In this document: positions 1 through 8,732 of the stretch, in pieces
How positions within the stretch are numbered: position 1 is the stretch's first letter
Layout of the letters: each line of letters opens with the position of its first letter
Assembly: GCF_000614145.1 (NCBI RefSeq)
Contig: NZ_BAKK01000004.1
Span: 121,739-185,738 of the forward strand
Direction of reading: 5' to 3'
DNA length: 64,000 nt
From: Bacteroides faecichinchillae JCM 17102
GTDB taxonomy: Bacteria > Bacteroidota > Bacteroidia > Bacteroidales > Bacteroidaceae
The notes under the pieces: model-generated
Told to the model about the DNA's origin: nothing
Seen by the model: only the letters and a program-made list of their open reading frames with translations
The model's database searches: none
Position numbers and translations under genes: made by a program

Positions 1-1
1 A

Positions 2-835
2 ATTCTCTCCACAGCTGCTCAAACAGACGCCTCTTCTATTCAGGCTCGCCCTTGTTTTCTTTGCCAGGGAAATCGACCGACAGAACAAAAGGCTGTTAAT
101 TATAAGAATTATCAGATACTAGTCAATCCTTATCCTATATTCAAAGAGCACCTAACAATAGCTGCAATTAATCATACACCTCAATCTATCACCACCCGCT
201 TTGAAGATTTAATAGAACTGACAGAAAACCTGAAAGAATATCTATTAATGTATAATGGTCCGGAATGTGGAGCCTCTGCCCCTGATCATGCTCATTTCCA
301 AGCGGCTGCTAAAGGAGAAAATCTATCAGCTTTGATATGGAACGACTGGCATGTCAGCGAGTTATTTGCAACTGACAGCAAAGCTCTGTCTTATACTGAC
401 GACCCGGTCAGTGCTCTTTACCTCAAAACAAAAAACAAAAAGGAGATGTCTCTCCTATTCAAAGTCATCTATGATATCCTTGCCACTGAGAATAAAGGCA
501 AGGAGCCCCTGATGAACATCCTCGCTTGGTATGGACTGAAAAAAAATAAAGACTTCTATCGTGACTATAAAGAAGAAATACATGACCTGACGTTTCGTTA
601 TAACTGTATCCTCTTTTTACGTAGCAAACACCGACCGGACTGTTACTATGCAGAAGGAGATGAACAAATACTTATCAGCCCAGCTATTGCCGAAATGTGC
701 GGAATATTCCCGATTGCACGCGAAGAAGATATTCCTAAATTAACTCCGGAAAAGATACATTCTATCTGCCGCGAAGTTTCTATGCCTAAAGAAGAGTTGG
801 AACAAGTTATCAACCGTATTCAAACAGCTTTATGA
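2..835 (+). CDS. DUF4922 HIT-like nucleotidyltransferase/phosphorylase family protein, 5' end outside window
   Basis: The reading frame is open from base 2, so the first visible ATG (248) is internal and the gene starts before the window. The visible part has a Cys pair (PCFLCQG), then a line typical of the GDP-galactose-phosphorylase/HIT-like group (NPYPIFKEHLTI), then DHAHFQAA, which fits the HIT-type H-x-H-x-Q nucleotide-binding motif. The family is known by domain only; the substrate is not. The stop overlaps the next start by four bases (ATGA), which suggests translational coupling with the SpoIID-like gene and places it at the head of the wall-recycling operon. The family call is good; a role in activating a wall-derived sugar is inference. 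Confidence 0.75.
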   Translation: MLSTAAQTDASSIQARPCFLCQGNRPTEQKAVNYKNYQILVNPYPIFKEHLTIAAINHTPQSITTRFEDLIELTENLKEYLLMYNGPECGASAPDHAHFQAAAKGENLSALIWNDWHVSELFATDSKALSYTDDPVSALYLKTKNKKEMSLLFKVIYDILATENKGKEPLMNILAWYGLKKNKDFYRDYKEEIHDLTFRYNCILFLRSKHRPDCYYAEGDEQILISPAIAEMCGIFPIAREEDIPKLTPEKIHSICREVSMPKEELEQVINRIQTAL

Positions 836-2201
836 AAGAACCTCTAATAACAGTCGGAATCCTTTCCGGAAAAGAGATTGAATTCTCTTTTCCGGAAACA
901 TTTGTTTCCTCTGATAAAATAGAATCCGCAGGAGATCAAAAGGCTGTCTATAAAGAAGGAAAAATATATTGGGAGGGGAATCTGTATGATGAAATTTCTT
1001 TTTCACCACAACTTTCTAATTCTGCATTCTTTGAATTGAAAAATGTCACTATTGGCATCAACTTCCACTGGGAACGTAAAGAGCCTCAGCGCTTCAAAGG
1101 AACATTAAAGCTAATTATAGAAGAGAAGAAACTCACTGCTATTAACATTATCCCTATAGAAGATTACCTGACAAGTGTTATTTCATCCGAAATGAGCGCA
1201 ACCGCTTCTTTAGAATTACTAAAAGCACATGCTGTAATCTCCAGAAGTTGGTTACTTAACAAAATCGAAGAACGGGAAAATGAAAAACTAAGAATGAAGA
1301 ATGAAAAGTTAAAAGTAAGAAATGATAAGGTGTTCCAGATGAAAACTGACAGCGCAGCCCATTCTTCATACCCCATTCCTCATTCTTCATTTATCAAGTG
1401 GTACGACCACGAAGCACACACTCATTTTGACGTTTGTGCTGATGATCATTGCCAACGTTATCAAGGAATTACACGTACTTCTACTTCCGAAGTTACCGAA
1501 GCTGTTTTTTCTACGCGAGGAGAAGTGCTTATGTTCGAAAATCACATTTGTGATGCTCGGTTTTCTAAATGTTGCGGCGGAGTCTAGAGGAGTTTCAAAA
1601 TTGTTGGGAGAATGTGAAACATCCCTATCTGGTTGGTAAACGCGATGATACAACAGCAAACGAACTTCCCGATCTGACCATAAAATCGGAAGCAGATCAA
1701 TGGATTCGTACCTCTCCTACCGCTTTCTGTAATACACAAGACAGGAAAATATTGAATCAGGTACTCAACAATTACGATCAGGAAACTACTGACTTTTATC
1801 GTTGGAAAGTAACTTATACACAACAAGAGCTTTCTCAATTGATACATAACCGTTCAGGAATAGATTTTGGAAAAATCATAGATTTAATTCCAATAGAACG
1901 AGGAACCTCCGGACGTATCGTAAAGCTAAAAATAGTAGGGACTTTACGTACCCTTATCATAGGAAAAGAGTTGGAAATACGCCGTACACTCTCTTCCTCT
2001 CACCTCTATAGTTCTGCTTTTATCATTGACAAAGAAGGGGAAGAAGAAATTCCTTCCCTTTTTATTCTTACCGGAGCCGGTTGGGGGCATGGAGTCGGAC
2101 TTTGCCAGATCGGTGCAGCCGTTATGGGAGAACAAGGATACACATATAATGAAATACTATCCCACTACTATCCAGGAAGTACTATTAAGAAAAAATACTA
2201 A
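832..2201 (+). CDS. SpoIID/LytB-domain protein (amidase-enhancer-like), broken by a one-base frameshift
   Basis: Two frames (832-1587 and 1569-2201) together make one SpoIID/LytB-like protein of about 456 aa. The first half ends in KCCGGV then TAG; the second resumes with EEFQNCWE, the continuation expected for this family. One missing base near 1584-1587 explains the break. SpoIID-family proteins act on peptidoglycan (lytic transglycosylase or amidase activation). Family-like features are the EDYLTSVISSEMS segment, SKCCGG, and the C-terminal GAGWGHGVGLCQIGA. Residues about 148-187 are a charged and Ser/His-rich insertion encoded by an imperfect palindrome (separate entry). I see no obvious signal peptide, which is odd for a wall enzyme. 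It lies between DUF4922 and an AmpG-like permease, so recycling of wall fragments is likely. Confidence 0.8.
1277..1393 (+). repeat. Imperfect palindromic element inserted in frame in the SpoIID-like gene
   Basis: The left arm (1278-1309, rich in AATGAAGAATGA) and right arm (1361-1393, rich in CATTCTTCATTC) are reverse complements at roughly three quarters of positions, with a spacer of about 50 bases. It encodes an ENEKLRMKNEKLK-like stretch and then HSSYPIPHSSF, low-complexity sequence unlike the flanking domain. It keeps the frame open. The pattern resembles small palindromic elements that sit inside genes; that reading is inference. Confidence 0.55.
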
Positions 2202-2219
2202 TAAAACAACATCACCCTG

Positions 2220-3497
2220 ATGACAACAAGAAATAAAAATCTCTGGAGCTGGATTCCCACTCTCTATTTTGCAGAAGGGCTCCCCAATGTGGCAGTGATA
2301 ACTATCGCTGTCATCATGTATAAACGTCTGGGATTATCAAACACAGATATTGCGCTCTATACCTCCTGGTTATATCTGCCTTGGATCATCAAACCACTGT
2401 GGAGCCCTTTTGTCGATCTGATAAAAACAAAGCGTGCCTGGATTATCGCTATGCAGAGCTTTATTGGTGCCGGATTTGCCGGAATTGCTTTCTTTATTCC
2501 GACAGCACATTATGTACAGTTCACCCTTGCCTTTTTCTGGTTATTGGCATTCAGTTCCGCTACCCATGATATTGCAGCAGACGGATTCTATATGCTTGGG
2601 CTTACCAACAAAGAACAATCCTATTTTGTCGGCATTCGAAATATGTTTTATCGCTTTGCCAATATTTTCGGCCAAGGTATACTTGTCATGCTGGCAGGTT
2701 GGTTAGAAACATCTCAAGGCAATACCCCTTTGGCATGGAGTATTATCTTCTATCTGATGGCAGGACTTTTCCTCGCTCTGACTCTTTATCATCGGTTAGT
2801 TCTTCCGCATCCTGAGGCAGACGTAAAACGTGAAGGATTAACACCCAGAAAATTACTGGAAGACTTCTTTAAAACATTCTTCTCTTTCTTCCGAAAAAAG
2901 AATCTACCTCTGATGTTTTTCTTCCTCCTCACCTATCGGTTGGGAGAATCACAACTAGCAAAAATAGCCTCCCCTTTCTTACTCGACAAAGCTGATTTGG
3001 GAGGATTAGCTCTTTCCACCGGAAAAGTCGGCATGATTTATGGAACAATAGGGGTAGTAGCTCTATTAGTTGGGGGCATTATTAGTGGCTTCCTCGTTTC
3101 ACGTGACGGTCTAAAAAAATGGATATTACCCATGGCACTGGCAATCAACTTGCCGGACCTGCTTTATGTATGGATGGCAGCTACCACTCCCAGCAGTCCC
3201 CTGTTCATATCAATTTGTGTAGCCATTGAACAGTTAGGCTATGGATTCGGTTTTACAGCTTATATGCTTTATTTAATATACATTGCTGACGGAGAACATA
3301 AGACAGCACATTATGCCATTGGAACCGGTTTCATGGCACTTGGTATGATGATCCCGGGTATGCCTGCCGGATGGATACAAGAGCATATTGGTTATACTTA
3401 TTTTTTTATCTGGGTTTGTATTTGTACCATTCCGGGGATTATCGCTGCATGGATGATTCGCAAACGCTTGGATGAATCATTCGGTAGAAAAGTATAA
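2220..3497 (+). CDS. MFS permease, AmpG-like (muropeptide/amino-sugar importer)
   Basis: A 425-aa inner-membrane protein with about twelve hydrophobic segments. It begins with WIPTLYFAEGLPN, the start typical of AmpG-like permeases, followed by LYLPWIIKPLWSPFVD and a DIAADGF motif. AmpG proteins import anhydro-muropeptides; a transporter in the same position of a three-gene cluster in Tannerella forsythia imports N-acetylmuramic acid. It starts 19 bases after the SpoIID-like stop and 36 bases before the kinase, so it is almost surely cotranscribed. The exact substrate (muropeptide or free MurNAc) cannot be decided from sequence. Confidence 0.85.
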   Translation: MTTRNKNLWSWIPTLYFAEGLPNVAVITIAVIMYKRLGLSNTDIALYTSWLYLPWIIKPLWSPFVDLIKTKRAWIIAMQSFIGAGFAGIAFFIPTAHYVQFTLAFFWLLAFSSATHDIAADGFYMLGLTNKEQSYFVGIRNMFYRFANIFGQGILVMLAGWLETSQGNTPLAWSIIFYLMAGLFLALTLYHRLVLPHPEADVKREGLTPRKLLEDFFKTFFSFFRKKNLPLMFFFLLTYRLGESQLAKIASPFLLDKADLGGLALSTGKVGMIYGTIGVVALLVGGIISGFLVSRDGLKKWILPMALAINLPDLLYVWMAATTPSSPLFISICVAIEQLGYGFGFTAYMLYLIYIADGEHKTAHYAIGTGFMALGMMIPGMPAGWIQEHIGYTYFFIWVCICTIPGIIAAWMIRKRLDESFGRKV

Positions 3498-3532
3498 ATG
3501 AAGTTATATTCTATCTAAAAAGAAAATATGAT

Positions 3533-4366
3533 ATGATACTAATAGCAGACAGTGGTTCTACTAAAACCGACTGGTGTGTTGCACTCAACGGCACGCCCAT
3601 TCAACGAATAGGAACAAAAGGATTGAATCCTTTCTTCCAAACGGAAGAAGATATTCAACGTGAACTAACCGCCACCCTTCTACCCCAATTACCAGAAGGG
3701 AAGTTAGACGCCGTTTACTTTTACGGAGCCGGTTGTACACCTGAGAAAGCTCCTATCATCCGTCGTGCAATCGCTGACAGTCTACCCGCCATTGGGAATA
3801 TTAAAATAAACTCGGACATGCTAGCTGCTGCCCATAGTTTATGTGGACATGAAGCCGGGATTGTTTGTATTCTGGGGACAGGGTCCAACTCCTGTTTCTA
3901 TAATGGCGAAGAAATCGTGGATAATGTATCTCCTCTGGGATTTATTCTGGGAGATGAAGGAAGCGGTGCCGTTTTAGGTAAACTGTTAGTTGGCGATATC
4001 TTAAAAAATCAATTACCTCCTGCACTAAAAGAGGTTTTCCTGAAGCAGTTTAATTTAACTAGTCCAGAAATTATAGATCGTGTCTACCGCCAACCCTTTC
4101 CTAATCGTTTTCTTGCCAGCCTATCCCCATTCCTGGCACAACATATTGAAGAACCTGCTATTCATTCATTAGTACTCAACAGCTTTCTCGCTTTCCTTCG
4201 CAGAAATGTAATGCAGTATGATTATAAATATTATCCGGTACACTTTATCGGCTCTATTGCATATTACTATAAAGAGGTTTTGCAAGAGGCTATGCAACAA
4301 ACAGATTTAAAATTAGGGAAAATACTCCAAAGTCCAATGGAAGGATTAATTCAATACCACCGATAA
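3533..4366 (+). CDS. BadF/BadG-type N-acetyl-amino-sugar kinase (MurK/NagK-like)
   Basis: A 277-aa cytoplasmic kinase of the ASKHA fold. Visible motifs are the N-terminal phosphate loop DSGSTKTDW, the second phosphate motif LGTGSNSCFYNG, and GDEGSGAVLGK. Family members phosphorylate N-acetylglucosamine or N-acetylmuramic acid. Between an AmpG-like permease and MurQ, the likely job is to make MurNAc-6-phosphate, the MurQ substrate, since import by an MFS permease does not phosphorylate the sugar. The functional assignment follows from context; the kinase family is clear. Confidence 0.82.
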   Translation: MILIADSGSTKTDWCVALNGTPIQRIGTKGLNPFFQTEEDIQRELTATLLPQLPEGKLDAVYFYGAGCTPEKAPIIRRAIADSLPAIGNIKINSDMLAAAHSLCGHEAGIVCILGTGSNSCFYNGEEIVDNVSPLGFILGDEGSGAVLGKLLVGDILKNQLPPALKEVFLKQFNLTSPEIIDRVYRQPFPNRFLASLSPFLAQHIEEPAIHSLVLNSFLAFLRRNVMQYDYKYYPVHFIGSIAYYYKEVLQEAMQQTDLKLGKILQSPMEGLIQYHR

Positions 4367-4409
4367 TGTCTCTTCACTTGTAATACGTTTAAAATAAGAT
4401 AGAGTAATT

Positions 4410-5216
4410 ATGTTAATCACAGAACAATCATCACTTTATAACGACTTGGAGAAAAAATCCGTCCGGGAGATATTGGAAGATATCAATCGGGAAGACCAAA
4501 AAGTTGCACTTGCAGTACAACAAACTATTCCTCAAATAGAAAAGCTTGTCAATCAGATTGTCCCTCGAATGAAACAAGGAGGGCGTATCTTCTATCTGGG
4601 AGCCGGAACTAGCGGACGTTTGGGAGTGCTCGACGCTTCCGAAATTCCTCCGACATTCGGTATGCCTCCTAGTTGGGTAATCGGATTAATTGCCGGAGGT
4701 GATTCCGCTCTACGAAATCCAGTGGAAGGTGCAGAAGATGATACGGATCAAGGATGGAAAAAACTCACAGAGCATCATATCAATGATAAAGATATAGTAA
4801 TTGGTATTGCTGCATCTGGTACCACTCCTTACGTAATTGGTGCTTTACGAGAAGCTCGTAAAAATGGTATTCTGACTGGATGTATTACCAGTAATCCGGA
4901 CTCTCCTATGGCCGCTGAATCAGATGTAGCTATCGAAATGATCGTCGGTCCGGAATATGTGACAGGAAGTTCCCGCATGAAATCTGGTACAGGACAGAAA
5001 ATGATTCTGAATATGATTAGTACCTCCGTCATGATTCAACTTGGGAGAGTAAAGGGGAACAAGATGGTAAATATGCAACTCAGCAACCATAAACTAGTGG
5101 AAAGGGGAACTCGAATGATTATGGAAGAGTTAGGTTTGAATCACGAAGAAGCCCAGGAACTATTGTTATTACATGGGTCGGTGAAGAAAGCAATTGGAGC
5201 TTATCGAATTCGTTAA
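4410..5216 (+). CDS. murQ: N-acetylmuramic acid 6-phosphate etherase
   Basis: A 268-aa SIS-domain enzyme that removes the lactyl ether from MurNAc-6-phosphate to give GlcNAc-6-phosphate and lactate in the cytoplasm. Diagnostic segments are GAGTSGRLGVLDASEIPPTFG near residues 63-83, IAGGDSALRNPVEGAEDD, and the C-terminal GTGQKMILNMIST. Length is near the family norm. It is the last gene of the recycling operon, 43 bases after the kinase. A strong bidirectional hairpin at 5511-5557 ends the transcription unit, with only a decayed ATPase relic in between. Confidence 0.95.
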   Translation: MLITEQSSLYNDLEKKSVREILEDINREDQKVALAVQQTIPQIEKLVNQIVPRMKQGGRIFYLGAGTSGRLGVLDASEIPPTFGMPPSWVIGLIAGGDSALRNPVEGAEDDTDQGWKKLTEHHINDKDIVIGIAASGTTPYVIGALREARKNGILTGCITSNPDSPMAAESDVAIEMIVGPEYVTGSSRMKSGTGQKMILNMISTSVMIQLGRVKGNKMVNMQLSNHKLVERGTRMIMEELGLNHEEAQELLLLHGSVKKAIGAYRIR

Positions 5217-5336
5217 CTACATTATTAAAATGCCACAATACATTCCAGAACATACTTCAAACTTTTAATAGAATGAAGCTTCCTAAAGTATCCAAAAAAA
5301 AAGGTTATATTGAGCAAACAAAGCCTTTTATGAGAA

Positions 5337-5462
5337 AATATAGTTTACAATCATCTTTTATATAAAGGATACAAGGTTAAAGTAGGTTATTATGGAGACC
5401 AAGAAATAGACTTTATTGCAGAAAAGAATAGTAATTACAGAAGATACTTTCAGTGGAAATAG
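5337..5462 (+). pseudogene. Relic of an AAA ATPase with DUF4143 (C-terminal fragment)
   Basis: The gap after murQ holds a short open stretch translating as NIVYNHLLYKGYKV, then VGYYGDQEIDFIAEK, ending at a TAG. This is the nuclease-like C-terminal signature of the AAA_14/DUF4143 ATPase family that is abundant in Bacteroides. Upstream the frame is lost (TGA/TAG codons) and no Walker motifs remain, so this is a decayed fragment. Roughly 5217-5336 shows no other coding signal to my eye. Confidence 0.6.
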
Positions 5463-5510
5463 TTACAAAGGTATAAGATATCTTCCAATCCGGCAATTCT
5501 GAATGGAATA

Positions 5511-5557
5511 AAAGAATAACGGCCTGTCTCTTTTCGAGAAGCAGGCCGTTATTCTTT
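5511..5557. terminator. Bidirectional intrinsic terminator between murQ and the FKBP/glyS operon
   Basis: A perfect 16-bp inverted repeat (AAAGAATAACGGCCTG and its complement) closes a short loop with an inner CTC/GAG pairing. T-rich tracts lie outside both arms. It sits between convergent units (murQ operon rightward, glyS operon leftward). Confidence 0.85.
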
Positions 5558-5574
5558 TATAATCTTCGTATATT

Positions 5575-6189
5575 CTATTCTTCATCCACTGCTGCTGGAT
5601 AATCAGTATCAAGCAACTGTAAGTCAAAGATCAATGCAGAATAACCTAAAATCTCTACCTGACCTTTAGAATCGCCCGTACTTCCATACGCATATTGCCA
5701 AGGAATGTAAATTTCCCAACGATCACCTACAACCATATGTTGAAGTGCTTCCTGCCAACCGGAAATAACACTTCCCAATTCAAAACTTGAAGCCTTTGTT
5801 TCTCCTTCATTGGCATTCGACTCATTCAGATTCGGATTATCCCCCGAAAAGCCATCAAAACGTTCACGAAGGATATTCATACCCTTATAATAAGTAGTAA
5901 CCGTTGAAGCACTTGTAGGTCTCCGTCCTATCATATCCTGATTCAGTTTATTTGTTGTGACAGGTGTTTTTACTTTGTAATAAATAAATCTTCCTGGATC
6001 TATGTACATGCTGAATCGCTCTAATCCACCTCTATTCGGAAGCGTTTCATAAACGTTCTCCAATGAGTCTATAAAAGCCTCATTTCGTGCACGCCAATTA
6101 TCATAACGACCAACCTCCTCAGTTTCTTCGCAAGAAACAAAGGCCAAAGCCAACAAAATTAAAGAGAATAAATAGATTTTTTTACTCAT
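5575..6189 (-). CDS. FKBP-type peptidyl-prolyl isomerase lipoprotein
   Basis: A 204-aa lipoprotein; the signal sequence ends in ALAFVSC, so Cys20 is the likely lipidation site. The C-terminal half has an FKBP-like core: YYKGMNIL, the substrate-pocket SVISGWQEALQHM, and GDRWEIYIPWQYAYG, followed by the final beta-strand LIFDLQLLD. Such proteins speed proline isomerisation during folding of exported proteins at the envelope. It begins 11 bases after the glyS stop and is probably cotranscribed with it. Assignment is firm at family level. Confidence 0.88.
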   Translation of the reverse strand: MSKKIYLFSLILLALAFVSCEETEEVGRYDNWRARNEAFIDSLENVYETLPNRGGLERFSMYIDPGRFIYYKVKTPVTTNKLNQDMIGRRPTSASTVTTYYKGMNILRERFDGFSGDNPNLNESNANEGETKASSFELGSVISGWQEALQHMVVGDRWEIYIPWQYAYGSTGDSKGQVEILGYSALIFDLQLLDTDYPAAVDEE

Positions 6190-6200
6190 TCGTCAAAGGT

Positions 6201-7742
6201 TTATTGTAAAGTTTTCAATAGAGAAGTGATGCTTACTCTGTCTGCAATAATATTGTTTAGTTCAGAGATAGCCACACGCTCTTGCTGCATTGTATCGCGA
6301 TTACGCAATGTCACGCAATTGTCTTCTAATGTCTGGTGATCGACAGTCACACAGTAAGGAGTACCGATCGCATCCTGACGACGGTAACGTTTACCGATAC
6401 TGTCTTTCTCATCGTATTGACAATGGAAGTGGAATTTCAAATCATCAATAATCTCACGAGCTTTCTCAGGCAGCCCATCTTTCTTTACCAACGGCATAAC
6501 AGCCAGTTTAACCGGAGCCAACGCAGCAGGTAATTTCAGTACAACACGACTTTCACCGTTTTCCAATTGTTCTTCGCAATAAGCTGCACTCATGATACTC
6601 AGGAACATACGATCTACACCAATAGAAGTTTCAATCACATACGGAGTATAAGATTCATTCAATTCCGGATCAAAATACTTAATACTCTTTCCTGAGAATT
6701 TCTCATGTTGAGACAAGTCAAAGTTAGTACGGGAGTGAATCCCTTCCACTTCTTTGAAACCAAAAGGCATTAAGAATTCAATATCAGTTGCAGCATTTGC
6801 ATAGTGAGCCAGTTTATCATGATCATGATAACGATAGTGATCATCACCGAATCCCAGAGCCTTATGCCATCTCAGACGGATTTCTTTCCATTTCTTGAAC
6901 CAGTCAAGTTCTGTTCCCGGTTTTACAAAGAACTGCATCTCCATCTGTTCAAACTCACGCATGCGGAAAATGAACTGACGGGCAACAATTTCATTACGGA
7001 AAGCCTTACCAATCTGAGCAATACCGAAAGGAACCTTCATACGACCTGTTTTCTGTACATTCAGGTAGTTCACGAAAATCCCCTGTGCAGTCTCAGGACG
7101 AAGATAAATCTTCATAGCACCATCCGAAGTAGATCCCATATCAGTAGAAAACATCAGGTTGAATTGACGAACCTCTGTCCAATTTTTTGTTCCGGAGATC
7201 GGACACACAATTTCTTCATCCAGAATAATCTGACGAAGCTCTTCAAAATCATTATCATTCAATGCCTTGGAGAAACGTGCATGTAATGCGTCACGTTTTG
7301 CCTGATGTTCCAATACACGCCCGTTAGTAGAACGGAATTGAGCCTCATCAAAAGCATCACCGAATTTCTTTGCAGCCTTAGCTACTTCTTTATTGATCTT
7401 ATCATCGTATTTAGCCAACTGATCCTCAACCAATACGTCAGCACGATAACGTTTTTTAGAATCTTTATTGTCAATCAAAGGGTCATTGAATGCATCAACG
7501 TGTCCGGAAGCCTTCCAGATAGTTGGGTGCATAAAGATGGCAGAGTCAATACCAACGATGTTTTCGTGCAACAGTACCATGCTGTCCCACCAATATTTCT
7601 TTATGTTGTTCTTCAATTCAACGCCCATCTGACCGTAGTCATATACAGCGCCTAGTCCGTCGTAGATATCGCTCGAAGGAAATACAAAACCATATTCCTT
7701 GCAGTGCGATACAAGTTTCTTAAAAACGTCTTCTTGTGCCAT
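6201..7742 (-). CDS. glyS: Glycine--tRNA ligase (class II, homodimeric type)
   Basis: A 513-aa class II aminoacyl-tRNA synthetase charging tRNA-Gly. The N-terminus (KEYGFVFPSSDIYDGLGAVYDYG) is characteristic of bacterial/eukaryotic alpha2 GlyRS. Motif 2 is visible as GKAFRNEIVARQFIFRMREFEQME, and a class II motif 3 region follows near TSIGVDRMFL. The C-terminal anticodon-binding domain begins around LAPVKLAVMPL. A -7 promoter element lies 52-59 bases upstream, and an FKBP lipoprotein gene follows in the same unit. Confidence 0.97.
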   Translation of the reverse strand: MAQEDVFKKLVSHCKEYGFVFPSSDIYDGLGAVYDYGQMGVELKNNIKKYWWDSMVLLHENIVGIDSAIFMHPTIWKASGHVDAFNDPLIDNKDSKKRYRADVLVEDQLAKYDDKINKEVAKAAKKFGDAFDEAQFRSTNGRVLEHQAKRDALHARFSKALNDNDFEELRQIILDEEIVCPISGTKNWTEVRQFNLMFSTDMGSTSDGAMKIYLRPETAQGIFVNYLNVQKTGRMKVPFGIAQIGKAFRNEIVARQFIFRMREFEQMEMQFFVKPGTELDWFKKWKEIRLRWHKALGFGDDHYRYHDHDKLAHYANAATDIEFLMPFGFKEVEGIHSRTNFDLSQHEKFSGKSIKYFDPELNESYTPYVIETSIGVDRMFLSIMSAAYCEEQLENGESRVVLKLPAALAPVKLAVMPLVKKDGLPEKAREIIDDLKFHFHCQYDEKDSIGKRYRRQDAIGTPYCVTVDHQTLEDNCVTLRNRDTMQQERVAISELNNIIADRVSITSLLKTLQ

Positions 7743-7793
7743 TTCTTATATCTATCTATTAATTTGAGTTTGCTTTTTTACTAAAAAGTGCCA

Positions 7794-7801
7794 CAAAGAT
7801 A
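7794..7801 (-). promoter_or_regulatory. -7 element of the glyS promoter
   Basis: On the minus strand this reads TATCTTTG, matching the Bacteroides -7 consensus TAnnTTTG. I do not see a clean TTTG -33 box at the usual spacing. It lies upstream of the glyS ATG. Confidence 0.6.
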
Positions 7802-7919
7802 GGTATTTATCTCATAAATAAGACAGCTAGGGTATTAATTTATCTTATTCGTGAACATCTTCAAAGGATTTCTCATATATTTGTAGTTCGAAATACGACA
7901 ATTAGAAAGTAACCGTTAC

Positions 7920-8729
7920 ATGTTAGAAGTCCAAAGTACATATTATGAAAACGAATCGATGTTTCATGGATTTATGAATCACATCATGGGAACCCGGCTC
8001 GACATCTTACTCATTCATCCTGACTCAACATTAGCAGATAAGTTATGGTCAGCTATTGTAGAAGAGCTGAAATGTTTGGAGAAGATGCTTGATCGTTTCA
8101 ACCCTCAAAGTGAAGTGGCTCTTCTAAACAAACATCTTTCAGTGAATAAAACCCCAATAAGCACAGAGCTATGGACCATGTTACAGCTTTGCCGCCAATA
8201 TTACGAACAAACACTTCACTTGTTCGATATAACTCTAAAAGACTTCTCACAGGTAAATTTCCATAGCAACTGTTTTATTTCTTCCAATCGACCGGATTTA
8301 TCATTCGACTTTGGAGGATTTGCCAAGGGATATGCGCTAAAAAAAATCAGGAAGATGATCGTTTGCGCAAACGTTAAGAATGCGTTTGTCAATTTTGGCA
8401 ACAGTTCCATTATGGGCATCGGGCATCATCCTTACGGAAAATGCTGGAAAGTTAGTTTTCTCAATCCATACAACCAAATTCCGTTAAATGAATTTGATCT
8501 CAATGATACAACATTATCTACCTCGGGAAATACCGGGCAATACACCGGACATATTATCAATCCACTCACTGGTGTCTATGACGAACAACGGAAAGCCAGT
8601 ACCATAGTTTCCGAAGATCCTCTAGACGCCGAAGTACTTAGCACAGTCTGGATGATTGCCAATGAACAACAACGGGAACAAATCAACACGAATTTCAAGA
8701 ATATAAAAGGAATAATATATACATTATAA
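7920..8729 (+). CDS. ApbE-like FAD:protein FMN transferase
   Basis: A 269-aa ApbE-family protein. Motifs include GTRLDILL at the start of the domain, the Gly-rich FDFGGFAKGYALK flavin-binding region, LSTSGNTGQY, and GHIINPLTG, a variant of the usual His-Ile-Ile-Asp-Pro signature. ApbE enzymes attach FMN covalently to Thr of target proteins. This copy has no signal peptide or lipobox, unlike many Bacteroidetes ApbE lipoproteins, so it may act in the cytoplasm or be a divergent member. It is followed after 3 bases by an oxidoreductase gene, so the pair is probably cotranscribed. Confidence 0.82.
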   Translation: MLEVQSTYYENESMFHGFMNHIMGTRLDILLIHPDSTLADKLWSAIVEELKCLEKMLDRFNPQSEVALLNKHLSVNKTPISTELWTMLQLCRQYYEQTLHLFDITLKDFSQVNFHSNCFISSNRPDLSFDFGGFAKGYALKKIRKMIVCANVKNAFVNFGNSSIMGIGHHPYGKCWKVSFLNPYNQIPLNEFDLNDTTLSTSGNTGQYTGHIINPLTGVYDEQRKASTIVSEDPLDAEVLSTVWMIANEQQREQINTNFKNIKGIIYTL

Positions 8730-8732
8730 ACA

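Noticed and set aside
7305..7655. 116-aa and 160-aa ORFs on the plus strand inside glyS
   Set aside because: They are antisense shadows of the strongly conserved glyS frame.
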